This document shows positions 41,093 through 50,327 of a DNA stretch of 53,892 bases, piece after piece (position 1 is the stretch's first letter; every line of letters starts with the position of its first letter). The position numbers and the translations under genes were made by a program. Origin of the DNA: Gammaproteobacteria bacterium UBA2965 (GTDB lineage: Bacteria > Pseudomonadota > Gammaproteobacteria > Pseudomonadales > Azotimanducaceae). The stretch spans positions 1 to 53,892 of the forward strand of contig DEBD01000030.1 in assembly GCA_002348385.1 (NCBI GenBank). The letters run 5' to 3'. Under the pieces are notes generated by a model. That model ran no database searches, was not told the origin of the DNA, and saw only the letters and a program-made list of their open reading frames with translations.

Positions 41093-42691
41093 ATGACACA
41101 CTCGGATTATCCATTTGCCTCCCGTCGCAGTGCGGTGATGGCGCCCAGCGGTATGGTGGCCAGCAGTCAGCCGCTGGCTTCCCAGGCGGGGTTGAGTGCT
41201 CTGGCGGCGGGTGGCAGCGCGGCGGATGCGGCCATCGCGGCGGCGGCTACGCTCACGGTGGTGGAGCCCACGTCAAACGGCCTGGGCAGCGACGCTTTTG
41301 CCCTGGTGTGGGATGGAACGCGCCTGCTGGGACTGAACGGCTCGGGGCGCTGGCCGGCCGCGGCAGACGCCGACTGGCTGCGCAATACCGACGGAAGCGT
41401 GCGCACTCGGGGTTGGCCCTCGGTCACTGTCCCCGGAGCGGTGGACGCCTGGGCTACGCTGCATGAGCGTTACGGCCGGCTGGGGGTGGACCAGCTCCTG
41501 GAACCGGCCATCCAATACGCCGAGTCTGGGTTTCCGGTCTCGCCCGTCATTGCCACTCTCTGGCAGGCGGGCGGTGCCGAATACGGCGCGCACCCGAATC
41601 CTGAGCTGGCTCACTGGGCGGATACCTTTGCCCCTGGCGGGCGCACGCCAGCGGCGGGTGAGCGTTGGAACAGCCTGGCTCACGCGCGCAGCCTGCGGGG
41701 GCTGGCGGCGCGAGGATTCCGGGATTTCTACGAAGGGGAGGTCGGCGAGGCGCTGGTGAGGTTCTCCAAGTCTACCGGCGGCCGGCTGGCGGCCGACGAC
41801 CTGGCTGACCATGCCAGCCAATGGGTTGATCCCATCAGCATCGACTACGGCGACCTGCAGGTATGGGAGTTGCCGCCCAACGGCCAGGGCATTGCCGCAT
41901 TGATTGCCTTGGGTATCTATGATCGGTTGGGCCACCACGCCGATCTCATGTCCGGCGACAACTGGCACGCGCAGATCGAGTCCATGAAGCTGGCTTTCGC
42001 CGACGCCTACGGGCTCGTTGCCGATCCCGAGCACGCGCCGGTGCCGATAGAGGGTTTGCTCGACTCAGGTTATCTGGCCGCACGTGCCGCGCTGGTCGGC
42101 GAGCAAGCTGGGGCGCCGAGGCGGGGCCAGCCGGATCGTGGTGGCACCGTGTACCTTTGCTGCGCGGATTCCGATGGCATGATGGTGAGCTTCATTCAAT
42201 CGAACTATGAGGGGTTCGGCAGCGGCCTGGTGGTTCCGGAGTTTGGGGTTGCGCTGCAGAATCGGGCCGCGGGTTTCACGTTGGAGGCCGGCCACCCGAA
42301 CCTGGCGGCGCCCGGCAAGCGTCCGCGACACACCATCATTCCCGGATTTTTGACCCGCGCTGGCGAAGCGCTTGGGCCATTCGGGGTCATGGGTGGCGAG
42401 ATGCAGCCGCAGGGACACCTGCAGAGCGTGGTCTCGCTGGCGGATCATGGCCTCAACCCCCAGGCAGCACTCGACAAACCCCGTTGGCGTCTCAATGGTG
42501 ACAACAGCATCAGCGTGGAGCCCGGTACGCCCGAGGGTCTGGTAGCTGACCTGTCCCGACGTGGACATTTAGTACGTCGCTCCACCAGCGGAATCGGCCA
42601 CGGGCGCGGGCAGATTATTCTGCGGCTGGCAGCGGGTGGCTATGTTGCCGGTTCGGAGCCCAGAGCCGATGGGTCTGCGGTAGGCTACTGA
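41093..42691 (+). CDS. Gamma-glutamyltransferase-like Ntn hydrolase, no signal peptide
   Basis: A 532-residue member of the gamma-glutamyltranspeptidase family. GMVASSQPLASQAGLSALAAGGSAADAAIAAAATLTVVEP is the usual N-terminal block, and PDRGGTVYLCCADSDG contains the Thr that would be the nucleophile created by self-cleavage into large and small subunits. MGGEMQPQGHLQSV and PRWRL close the fold. Unlike E. coli Ggt it has no signal peptide, so it should stay in the cytoplasm; relatives act as oxamate amidohydrolase or acylases. Substrate unresolved; neighbours include amidohydrolases. Confidence 0.85.
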   Translation: MTHSDYPFASRRSAVMAPSGMVASSQPLASQAGLSALAAGGSAADAAIAAAATLTVVEPTSNGLGSDAFALVWDGTRLLGLNGSGRWPAAADADWLRNTDGSVRTRGWPSVTVPGAVDAWATLHERYGRLGVDQLLEPAIQYAESGFPVSPVIATLWQAGGAEYGAHPNPELAHWADTFAPGGRTPAAGERWNSLAHARSLRGLAARGFRDFYEGEVGEALVRFSKSTGGRLAADDLADHASQWVDPISIDYGDLQVWELPPNGQGIAALIALGIYDRLGHHADLMSGDNWHAQIESMKLAFADAYGLVADPEHAPVPIEGLLDSGYLAARAALVGEQAGAPRRGQPDRGGTVYLCCADSDGMMVSFIQSNYEGFGSGLVVPEFGVALQNRAAGFTLEAGHPNLAAPGKRPRHTIIPGFLTRAGEALGPFGVMGGEMQPQGHLQSVVSLADHGLNPQAALDKPRWRLNGDNSISVEPGTPEGLVADLSRRGHLVRRSTSGIGHGRGQIILRLAAGGYVAGSEPRADGSAVGY

Positions 42692-42889
42692 TTTCGGCAG
42701 ATGCGACTCTGCGCCTCCTCGGCTGCAGGGCGACCTTCTGGTGGGCGATGCTGGACCGGGTCAGCGTTGCCGCGTAGCAGGAGTCGGAGATCAGCAGCAC
42801 TTGCTCCCTACCATGGAAGGCCGGGCTCAATCTCGCGGCGCAGTGGACGCGGTTCCACGGAAGGCAGCGTATCAGCGGTTGGCGCCCGC

Positions 42890-43939
42890 CTAGGCGCGAC
42901 GCCACCACGCCACGCCGTTTTCGTCTTCCTCTGCAACGAGCATGCGCCGCTCCTGAGCGCAGTGCAGGTGCGCAAGCGACTCACCAGTGGCGGGAAAGTA
43001 CGTCCAGTCGGTGATGGGGCTTCTGAATAACGCGGGAAACACGTCCACGGCACGCTTGGGCTCGGCGCACAGATCGTAGAGCTTCTGCAGGCCGGTCTCG
43101 TGCCAGTCGATCAGCGCGGTGAGCCGTTCGTGGATGCCTTCGAAAATGTGCTCGTGGGCCGGCAGCACCAGCAGATGTCCGGGTAGCAACTCGCGGAAAC
43201 GCGCACAGGAGGCGAGCCAATCCTGCAGGGGGTTCGCATTGGGCTCCGAAGGCTGCACGCTGACGTTGGGGGTGATGCGCGGCAGCACCTGATCGCCGGC
43301 AATGAAAATCGACAACTCGGGGCAGTGCAGGCAGACATGCTCCGGAGCGTGGCCGTGGCCGATCAGCGCGCGCCACTCGCGGCCATCGATGTCCAGATAC
43401 TGGCCGTCGATGATCCGATGAAAACCGGCTGGCAACGGCGAGATGCGCGAGCCGAACTGGCCGAAGCGCTCGCGGTATCCGGTCAGACGCTCCTCGGTAA
43501 ACCCAGCTCGCCGGTAGAAGCGAATGGCATCCTCGGGCACGTCGGAAGGACCGTCGGCGGCCATCACCTTGCACATGTAGAAGTCGCTGCGGCTCATCCA
43601 CAGGTCGCACTCCCATTGCTGGGTGATCCAGCCGGCAAGCCCGGTATGGTCGTTGTGCAGGTGGGTGGCAATCACCCGGGTAATGGGTTTGCCGTCCAGG
43701 CAGTTGGCAAAAATCTCGCGCCAGCAATCCTGTACGCGCGTAGTGAACAGGCCGGTGTCTACTATGGTCCAGCCGTCGCGGTCGCGTAGCAGCCACAGAT
43801 TGATGTGGTCCAGCCTGCCCTCCATGGGCATGCGGATCCACCACACCCCATCGGTAACTTCGGTGACCTGGCCGGGTTGAGGGGCGCGCTCGGCTAGCGG
43901 ATATACCAGCGGATCGCTGTCCGGTTGTGGTGTGCTCAC
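42890..43939 (-). CDS. MBL-fold metallo-hydrolase
   Basis: A 349-residue metallo-beta-lactamase-fold protein. Start chosen at GTG 43939, with GAGGAA eight bases upstream; a longer frame to 44269 would run over the divergent hydrolase gene. The dizinc motif is ATHLHNDHTG (His93, His95, Asp97, His98); GHGHAPEHVCL and AGDQVLP give later ligands, and LPAHEHIF a further His. The C-terminal winged helix-like segment fits the LACTB2/thioesterase-like group. Hydrolysis of an acyl-CoA thioester or similar is possible. Divergent from the alpha/beta hydrolase gene. Confidence 0.87.
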   Translation of the reverse strand: MSTPQPDSDPLVYPLAERAPQPGQVTEVTDGVWWIRMPMEGRLDHINLWLLRDRDGWTIVDTGLFTTRVQDCWREIFANCLDGKPITRVIATHLHNDHTGLAGWITQQWECDLWMSRSDFYMCKVMAADGPSDVPEDAIRFYRRAGFTEERLTGYRERFGQFGSRISPLPAGFHRIIDGQYLDIDGREWRALIGHGHAPEHVCLHCPELSIFIAGDQVLPRITPNVSVQPSEPNANPLQDWLASCARFRELLPGHLLVLPAHEHIFEGIHERLTALIDWHETGLQKLYDLCAEPKRAVDVFPALFRSPITDWTYFPATGESLAHLHCAQERRMLVAEEDENGVAWWRRA

Positions 43940-44010
43940 GCGCCCGTTCCTCTGTGAAAAGCGAGTGAGGATAACACGGGCTCGCCGGCGCCCACCCGTC
44001 ACAGGGCGTC

Positions 44011-44029
44011 GGTATCGTAGTGCCGTCGC
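44011..44029. repeat. Intergenic repeat, copy 1
   Basis: GGTATCGTAGTGCCGTCG recurs, with a single change, at 50241-50258 (TACC instead of TGCC). Both copies are intergenic; this one is 36 bases before the alpha/beta hydrolase start. Two copies only were noticed by eye, so chance or a weak shared regulatory site are both possible. Confidence 0.25.
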
Positions 44030-44064
44030 ATTGGCTATGATCGCTCGCTTGCCACAAGGGACCA

Positions 44065-44952
44065 ATGATGCAAACCAGGCGTCGACTAGAAGGCACCCCG
44101 GAACCCATGGTTGTGCTGCGTGGAGCCAGTGGGCTGGGAATTGCCGCGGACTATTGGGGGCAACCCGGGGATCCGCTGGTGTTGCTCCAGCACGGCGGCG
44201 GGCAGACGCGGCATGCGTGGAAGGGTACGGGAGAGGTTCTGGCGCGAGCCGGCTTTCTCGCCTATGCATTCGACGCCCGTGGGCATGGGGACTCGGACTG
44301 GGATCCCGAAGGCGACTACGGACAAGACGCCATGGTGGACGATTTGCTTGCTGTCATGGAGCAACTCGGCGACGCGTCCCCCGTATTGGTAGGTGCCTCG
44401 ATGGGTGGTGGCGTGAGTCTTTGCGCGGTGGGCGAGCAGCGCCTGTCGGCTCGGGCGCTGGTGCTCGTGGACATGGGGCCCCACATCGAGCCGGAAGGGG
44501 CCCAACGCATCATGGAATTCATGGGGCAGAAGCCGGACGGCTTTGCCTCCCTCGAAGAAGTGGCCGATGCCATTGCCAACTACCAGCCGCACAGGCCGCG
44601 GCCGCGCGTGCTGGACGGCTTGCGCAAGAACGTGCGTCTAGATGAGACGGGACGCCTGCGCTGGCATTGGGATCCTGCATTCATCCAGGGCAAAACCTCG
44701 GAAATCTCTGCCCGTGAGCAGCGCATGCAGGCGGCGGCGGAATGTCTTGCGTCGTTGCAGACTCCGACCCTGCTGGTTCGGGGTGGGCTCTCGGATGTAT
44801 TGAGTGAGGAAGGTGCACAGAGCTTTCTTGCCACGTGCCCGCACAGTGAGTACCTGAGCGTCACCGATGCGGCCCATATGGTGGCCGGCGACCGCAACGA
44901 CCTGTTCACCAATGCGGTGGTGGACTTCCTGGTGCGCCGGGTGGTGGGCTGA
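44065..44952 (+). CDS. Alpha/beta hydrolase, serine type
   Basis: A 295-residue alpha/beta hydrolase. The oxyanion region is LLQHGGGQTRHAW, the nucleophile elbow is GASMGG (Ser112), and the catalytic His is about residue 271 in DAAHMVAGD. FDARGHGDSDW is the usual strand after the oxyanion loop. AAGGGA precedes the ATG. It hydrolyses an ester, lactone or similar bond in the cytoplasm; specificity unknown. Divergent from the MBL-fold gene and convergent with the M48 protease gene. Confidence 0.9.
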   Translation: MMQTRRRLEGTPEPMVVLRGASGLGIAADYWGQPGDPLVLLQHGGGQTRHAWKGTGEVLARAGFLAYAFDARGHGDSDWDPEGDYGQDAMVDDLLAVMEQLGDASPVLVGASMGGGVSLCAVGEQRLSARALVLVDMGPHIEPEGAQRIMEFMGQKPDGFASLEEVADAIANYQPHRPRPRVLDGLRKNVRLDETGRLRWHWDPAFIQGKTSEISAREQRMQAAAECLASLQTPTLLVRGGLSDVLSEEGAQSFLATCPHSEYLSVTDAAHMVAGDRNDLFTNAVVDFLVRRVVG

Positions 44953-45046
44953 CGCTTCGTCGCCTGCGTGAATCAATGCTTCCAGCGCAGCACCGATCTC
45001 CTGCGAGCGCTGCCCGCCCGCTCGCGACAGCTAGCGCAGCGCGCCA

Positions 45047-45841
45047 CTAGCAATCGGGATTGCGGCCGACCGAGCGAGCAGCCGAAGAGCGCTGCATGGC
45101 GGCAGACATACGCGCATTCAGGTTGCTGATTCGCGTTGTGCTCGACGGGTGCGTGGAGAGGAATGCCAGCGGCCGTTGGCCGCCTTGTTTCGACATGTTC
45201 TGCCAAAGGTTGACGCTCTGACGTGGATCAAATCCCGCGTTCGCCATGAGGTCCAGGCCCACCAGGTCCGCTTCGCTTTCCTGGGTGCGGCCAAACGGCA
45301 GCAACACACCCACCTGGAGGCCGAGACCAAGCAGTCCGTAGAGCTGCTGCTGTGCCGGCGAGCTGCCGCCCGCTGCAATCTGGATCAGCTGCAGGCCGGA
45401 TTGGGAGAGGTACGCTTGGGAGACCCGTTCGTTGGAGTGATTGGCCAGTACATGGGCCACTTCGTGGCCGATCACCGTGGCGAGCTGATCCTGATTCTCC
45501 GCTACATCCAACAGGCCGGTGTAGACACCTATCTTGCGGCCCGGTAAGGCAAATGCGTTTACCGCACCGTCGTCGAAAACCAACACCTCCCAATCATCGG
45601 GTCGTTCCCCGGGAAGCGCCTGGATGATGTGGTGTGAGACGCACTGTACGTAGCGGTTGTTTTGGCGGTCGGTGGACGCGGAGGTTTGCTCCTGCATTTC
45701 CTGAAATGCGGCAGCCCCCATCTGGTCCATTTCCGCCGTCGGAAACAGAATCAGTTGATTGCGACCCAGGGGGGAAGTGGCGCACCCCCACAGCAAGGCC
45801 AGGGTGAGTAGGCTGGAGGTGAATCTGATCGAACCGCGCAT
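45047..45841 (-). CDS. M48-family zinc metalloprotease lipoprotein (LoiP/YggG-like)
   Basis: A 264-residue protein starting at ATG 45841. A signal peptide ends in a lipobox LLWGC, so Cys20 should be lipid-anchored in the envelope. The zinc site is HEVAH (His126, His130, catalytic Glu127) with the third ligand Glu188 in ESEADLVGLD. Length and layout match E. coli LoiP, a protease that degrades misfolded outer-membrane proteins under low osmolarity. The C-terminal FLSTHPSSTTRI motif is also family-typical. Divergent from an epoxide hydrolase-like gene. Confidence 0.9.
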   Translation of the reverse strand: MRGSIRFTSSLLTLALLWGCATSPLGRNQLILFPTAEMDQMGAAAFQEMQEQTSASTDRQNNRYVQCVSHHIIQALPGERPDDWEVLVFDDGAVNAFALPGRKIGVYTGLLDVAENQDQLATVIGHEVAHVLANHSNERVSQAYLSQSGLQLIQIAAGGSSPAQQQLYGLLGLGLQVGVLLPFGRTQESEADLVGLDLMANAGFDPRQSVNLWQNMSKQGGQRPLAFLSTHPSSTTRISNLNARMSAAMQRSSAARSVGRNPDC

Positions 45842-45993
45842 GTTATACCTCTGGTTGCTCGCGGCGTTTCTACGCGAACCGCGGGGTGACATCAAGACCG
45901 TACCTGCCCAAAAGTGGGTGGGGGAGCAATTACCCGGACTGCGTATGTGCAGTACCATGCACACAGCGTCGGTATCAGCGGGTGCAGGAGTAC

Positions 45994-46914
45994 GTGGAGC
46001 AGGGCATTACAACGCAGTTCGTGGAGGCCAATTCGATTCGCTTCGAGGTGCACACCTGCGGCGAAGGTGACCGGCTGGCTCTGTGTCTGCATGGCTTTCC
46101 GGAACACGCCCATTCCTGGCGCCACCAGTTGCCCTTGTTCGCCAGCCTGGGTTATCGGGCCTGGGCGCCCAACCTGAGGGGCTACGGGGCCACCACGCGA
46201 CCCGCGGGTGTGTCGCAATACGCCATAGAGGTGCTCATGGAGGACGTGGCGGGTCTGGTCGATGCCGCCGGCTGCCGGGAAGTGGTGCTGGTTGCCCACG
46301 ATTGGGGTGCCGTTATCGCCTGGTTGTTTGCCACTCGCAAGCTGCGACCCCTGCAACGCATGATCATCTGCAACGTTCCCCACCCAGCCGCCGCTATGCG
46401 CGCGCGTAGCTGGGAACAGCTCAAGCGCTCGTGGTACATGTTGTTCTTCCAGATTCCAGGCCTGCCCGAGGCGCTGCTGGGGCGCAACGGCGCGGTGCGC
46501 GTCGGCGAGATGATTCGCCGCAGCAGTTGCGCGCCCGAGCGATTCAGCGACGAAGACATGGCGGTGTTTGCACGCAATGCCGCGCAGCCGGGGGCGCTCA
46601 CGGCAATGATCAACTACTACCGGGCACTGCTCGGTGGCGGCGGGTTTCGGCGGCAGAACGCGCTGGGCTACCCGGTGATCGAGACGCCCACGCTGCTCAT
46701 CTGGGGTGAAGACGACGTGGCGCTGACCAAGGCCACCACCTTCGCAACGGGGGACTACGTGGAAGATCTGATGATTCGTTACCTGCCCCGGGTGTCTCAT
46801 TGGGTGCAGCAGGAGCAGCCGGAGATCGTTAACGCCATGCTGCGCGCTTATCTGCGCGGTGAGCCCGTGCCGGAACTGGTCTGGGAGCCGCGGCTGGCGG
46901 GTCGGCAAGAGTAG
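45994..46914 (+). CDS. Alpha/beta hydrolase, epoxide hydrolase/dehalogenase type
   Basis: About 306 residues. The nucleophile is an aspartate in VAHDWGAVIAW (Asp103 from GTG 45994), with the oxyanion motif HGFPE (33-37), placing it in the epoxide hydrolase and haloalkane/fluoroacetate dehalogenase group. The C-terminal VSHWVQQEQPE holds the catalytic His. No ATG lies close to the family start: GTG 45994 has GGAG just upstream; GTG 45982 is an alternative, and the in-frame ATG at 45886 would add an unlikely Cys/Arg-rich leader. The channel-like gene begins two bases after its stop. Confidence 0.85.
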   Translation: MEQGITTQFVEANSIRFEVHTCGEGDRLALCLHGFPEHAHSWRHQLPLFASLGYRAWAPNLRGYGATTRPAGVSQYAIEVLMEDVAGLVDAAGCREVVLVAHDWGAVIAWLFATRKLRPLQRMIICNVPHPAAAMRARSWEQLKRSWYMLFFQIPGLPEALLGRNGAVRVGEMIRRSSCAPERFSDEDMAVFARNAAQPGALTAMINYYRALLGGGGFRRQNALGYPVIETPTLLIWGEDDVALTKATTFATGDYVEDLMIRYLPRVSHWVQQEQPEIVNAMLRAYLRGEPVPELVWEPRLAGRQE

Positions 46915-46916
46915 CA

Positions 46917-48155
46917 GTGGAGTATTTCAAGCGACCTGCTTTCGGATGGCGCTGGTATGCGGCAGTTGGCCTGTTCCTGTGTGGTTTTGTGGGGCTGAGC
47001 ATGGGGGTGTCGCTCACCGAGCGCCCACAGGTGATTGCCGCCGACTGGCTTACCCGCGCGTACTACAGCCTGGGTTTGTTCGTAGTGGGCGGCCTGGACA
47101 TCGGCACGCCTAGTGGCGGACCGTCTCTGGCGCGCGGATTGCTCTGGGTGGCCTATTTTGGCGCGCCGTTGCTCACCGCCTCGGCGGTAATCGAGGCCGT
47201 GCTGCGAGTGGTGTCTCCCCACCGCTGGCAATTCCGGTGGTTGAAAAACCATATCGTCATCGCCGGTACGGGCAAACTCACCAGCGTGTACCTGCGCGCG
47301 TTGCGTGCCAAGGATTCCAACGTATCGGTGGTGGTGGTGGCCGACGAGGCAGACCGCGTGCGTGACCAGGAACTGCGCGACACCTTCGGCGTTATCGTGG
47401 TGGCGGGCGACATCACGCGCAGCTATCTGCAAAAGGAGTTGCGGGTGGGGCGGGCGCGACGTGTGCTGCTGATGTCGGATGACAACTTCCAATGCTATGA
47501 GGCCGCCAGCAAGATGCTGGCGCGTTACCCGAGGCTGGCCGAAGGCCGGGTGATATTGCACTGTCACCGCATTCGGTTCATGCGTGCCATGGAGGGTACC
47601 CAACTCGCCAACCAATGCGAGACGTTCAACATTTACCATCTGGCGGCAACGGCCCTGGTTCGCAATCTGCTCACCGAACAGTTCCGCAAGACGCAGGCTC
47701 GAGATCTGGTGGTCATGGCCGGCTTCGGGCGGTTTGGCCAGACGGTGCTGGAAGAACTGGCCAACAACGCGGGGGACGAGATTGAGGCAGTCGCCGTCAT
47801 CGATGCGGATGCCGACCGGCGCGTACTGGTAGTGGATGAGCAGCAGCGGTTGAGTTCGGACTTTCGACGCGAGGTCTACGAAGGCGACATCTCTCATCCG
47901 GAGGTGTGGCGTCAGCTCACTGATACCTTCGACCTGGCCCGCAATGAACCCACGGTCATCCTGGGAACGGGCAGCGAGGAAGACAATCTGCGCACCGCGC
48001 TGTGGATCAAGCGCAAGTATCCCAACTTGTTCGTTTACGCGCGCACCAACGACGTGTCGGAATTCGCCCTGGATGTAAGCGCGGAATATGGCATCAACAG
48101 CATAAGCATTACGGAGCTGTTCGAGTTGAACATTCCGGCTAGGTGGCTGGCATGA
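46917..48155 (+). CDS. Two-RCK channel-like membrane protein without GYG filter
   Basis: A 412-residue protein starting at GTG 46917. Two membrane helices (about 12-33 and 73-96) flank a pore-loop-like stretch YYSLGLFVVGGLDIGTPSGG, but the K+ filter TVGYG is replaced by GGLDIG. Two TrkA-N/RCK Rossmann domains follow: HIVIAGTGKLTSVYL (from about 112) and VVMAGFGRFGQTVLEEL (from about 262). The layout is that of a ligand-gated K+ channel or transporter regulator with altered selectivity. It is translationally close to the epoxide hydrolase-like gene, two bases apart; the reason is not evident. Confidence 0.78.
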   Translation: MEYFKRPAFGWRWYAAVGLFLCGFVGLSMGVSLTERPQVIAADWLTRAYYSLGLFVVGGLDIGTPSGGPSLARGLLWVAYFGAPLLTASAVIEAVLRVVSPHRWQFRWLKNHIVIAGTGKLTSVYLRALRAKDSNVSVVVVADEADRVRDQELRDTFGVIVVAGDITRSYLQKELRVGRARRVLLMSDDNFQCYEAASKMLARYPRLAEGRVILHCHRIRFMRAMEGTQLANQCETFNIYHLAATALVRNLLTEQFRKTQARDLVVMAGFGRFGQTVLEELANNAGDEIEAVAVIDADADRRVLVVDEQQRLSSDFRREVYEGDISHPEVWRQLTDTFDLARNEPTVILGTGSEEDNLRTALWIKRKYPNLFVYARTNDVSEFALDVSAEYGINSISITELFELNIPARWLA

Positions 48156-48275
48156 ACTGGTGTGGCGCCAATGGCCTGGATCTTGCCCGATGCGCCCTTG
48201 TATGACTTGCGACGTTGGCAGGCTTCTCTTGGTGGTAAAGTAATTCCAGCCGCTTCGACTAGGGGGGATGAACAC

Positions 48276-50225
48276 GTGGCGCTATATGACAATCTTTTCG
48301 AGCCCATTGACGTGGGTGGGGTAACGATCAAGAACCGCATCGTGCGGTCGCCCCATGGCACGGGTTTGCAGGGCGAGGCGCTGATTGCCTACCACGAGGC
48401 CAGGGCGCGCGGCGGTGTGGGCATGTCAACGGTGGAGGCCACCGGCGTGCACCCCAGCGCGCCGAGCGGAATCAGGTTGTTTTCGGACGACTGCCTGCCG
48501 CTGCTGGAGCAGCTGTCCAGTCGGGTGCATCCCCACGGCATGAAGATGTTTCACCAGCTTTACCACTCGGGTGCGAGCAGCGGCATGATGCCGGAGGCCT
48601 GGTCGGCCAGCGCGGTACCCAACCCCATGGGTGGCAGCATGCCCATCGCCATGACCAAGACCATGATCGACGATGTGGTTGGGGCTTTTGGTGACGCGGC
48701 GCGCCGGGTGCGGGATGGCGGTCTGGACGGCGTGGATATCCACGCATCCAGTGGCTACTTGATTCATGAGTTTCTGTCGCCCGCGCTTAACAAACGAACA
48801 GACGAATATGGGGGCTCGTTCGACAACCGGATGCGATTTCTACTGGAAGTCATTGCCTCGGTGCGCGATGCGGTGGGGGAGGCGGACTTTGCTGTCGGCG
48901 TGCGGCTGCCCAACGAAGACTACGTGCCGGGCGGGCTGACGGCGGAGCTTAACGCGAAGATCGCACAATCTGTCGATGACCTGGTTGACTACGTATCCCT
49001 GCACATGGGCGCCTATTGGCGCTTTCACAAGCTCATCGCCCCAGCAGACGACCCGTTGGGTGTGGAAATGCCGGCCAATAAGGTCATTACTCCAGAACTG
49101 AAATCTCCCACCATTGTGGTGGGGCGCATCATGACCATGGACCACGCCAGCCATATTGTCGGTTCTGGAGAAGCCGACATGGTCTCCATGGTGCGCGCGC
49201 TCATAGCGGATCCCGAATTGGTCAACAAAGCCCGCCGGGGAGAGGAGCACAAGATCCGGCCGTGTACCGGATCCAACATGGGCTGCGTTGGCCAGCTGAT
49301 GACGGCTGGGCGGCTGAGCTGTGTGGTGAATATCGCCGCCGGCAAGGAAGAGGCGGTGACCCACGACCCCCAGGGATTAACAGATACGACCAAGAAGTTG
49401 CTGGTGGTGGGTGGTGGCCCGGCCGGTCTGGAGTTCGCCCGCACGGCCGCTATGCGTGGCCACGACGTGGAACTCCACGAGGCCATGAAGGTGTTGGGTG
49501 GCCAGGTAGTCATGGCGGCGGGTGCGCCCGGTCGTTCCGATCTGGGCGCCATCACTTCGTGGCTGGCCGATGAGATCGACGCGTTGGGCGTAAAGGTGCG
49601 CCTGAACTCCATGGTGGACGAGGAGATGGTCGAGCAGATCGGGGCGGATGAGGTGATCCTGGCTACCGGTACCACGCCGCGGTCAGACGGATTTCAGCTG
49701 TCCACGCCTGCGGCACCGATCCCCGGTTACGACCTGCCTCACGTATACAGTTCCTGGGATCTGTTCGGATTTGGTGACATAACCAACATCGAGGGACCTG
49801 CGGTGGTGTTCGATGACACGGGTTCCTTCGAGGCCATATCGGCCGCCGATGTGCTGTTGCAGGCAGGGGTGCCGGTTACCATGGTGTCTCGCGTCGACGC
49901 AATCGGGCAGAACCTGCCGTTTCCGCCGGTGACCACCGGGTCTGCCCGTGAACGGTTGATGTCTTCGGACTTCGACTTTGTCGGGGGCCACTACCTGCGT
50001 GCCATCAACCCTCAGGAAGTAGAGGTGGGCGTGCTGTTTACCGAGCGCAGCCGGCGGCTGGCCGCTCGCACGGTGGTGTTGGTGGGCTACAACGAACCCA
50101 ACCGCGAGCTGGGCGAGCGCCTGGCGGCCACCGGGGTGACCACACATCTGGTGGGTGATGTGCGTGGGCGAAACAGCATCATGACGGCAATTCATGGCGC
50201 GGCGGCAGTTGCCCGCACCATTTAG
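48276..50225 (+). CDS. OYE/2,4-dienoyl-CoA reductase-like flavoprotein
   Basis: A 649-residue protein starting at GTG 48276 with AGGGGGGA upstream. Residues 1-320 are an old-yellow-enzyme TIM barrel (LFEPIDVGGVTIKNRIVRSPH, DGVDIHASSGYLIHEFLSP, GGSFDNRMRF). After the iron-sulfur loop comes a FAD/NAD(P)-binding half (LLVVGGGPAGLEFARTAAMRGH). This is the layout of FadH and trimethylamine dehydrogenase. The cluster motif C-x2-C-x3-C-x11-C of E. coli FadH is here Cys330-x2-Ser333-x3-Cys337-x11-Cys349, so the second ligand is Ser. It probably reduces an enoyl-type double bond; substrate unknown. Confidence 0.88.
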   Translation: MALYDNLFEPIDVGGVTIKNRIVRSPHGTGLQGEALIAYHEARARGGVGMSTVEATGVHPSAPSGIRLFSDDCLPLLEQLSSRVHPHGMKMFHQLYHSGASSGMMPEAWSASAVPNPMGGSMPIAMTKTMIDDVVGAFGDAARRVRDGGLDGVDIHASSGYLIHEFLSPALNKRTDEYGGSFDNRMRFLLEVIASVRDAVGEADFAVGVRLPNEDYVPGGLTAELNAKIAQSVDDLVDYVSLHMGAYWRFHKLIAPADDPLGVEMPANKVITPELKSPTIVVGRIMTMDHASHIVGSGEADMVSMVRALIADPELVNKARRGEEHKIRPCTGSNMGCVGQLMTAGRLSCVVNIAAGKEEAVTHDPQGLTDTTKKLLVVGGGPAGLEFARTAAMRGHDVELHEAMKVLGGQVVMAAGAPGRSDLGAITSWLADEIDALGVKVRLNSMVDEEMVEQIGADEVILATGTTPRSDGFQLSTPAAPIPGYDLPHVYSSWDLFGFGDITNIEGPAVVFDDTGSFEAISAADVLLQAGVPVTMVSRVDAIGQNLPFPPVTTGSARERLMSSDFDFVGGHYLRAINPQEVEVGVLFTERSRRLAARTVVLVGYNEPNRELGERLAATGVTTHLVGDVRGRNSIMTAIHGAAAVARTI

Positions 50226-50240
50226 CGCATCGAGGCTGGT

Positions 50241-50259
50241 GGTATCGTAGTACCGTCGG
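50241..50259. repeat. Intergenic repeat, copy 2
   Basis: GGTATCGTAGTACCGTCGG nearly matches 44011-44029. Here it lies 16 bases after the stop of the OYE-like gene, in the gap before the convergent aldo/keto reductase, so it is unlikely to be a promoter of either. Confidence 0.25.
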
Positions 50260-50327
50260 GTCGGAAGACGCTCCGGCAAAGGCCGCCAGCGCCTGATCAG
50301 ATCAGCCCAGCTGGCCGTACTTGGTGA

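Noticed and set aside
46848..48275. 475-codon minus-strand frame opposite the channel-like gene
   Set aside because: Antisense to clear RCK domains; no membrane, enzyme or signal features of its own.
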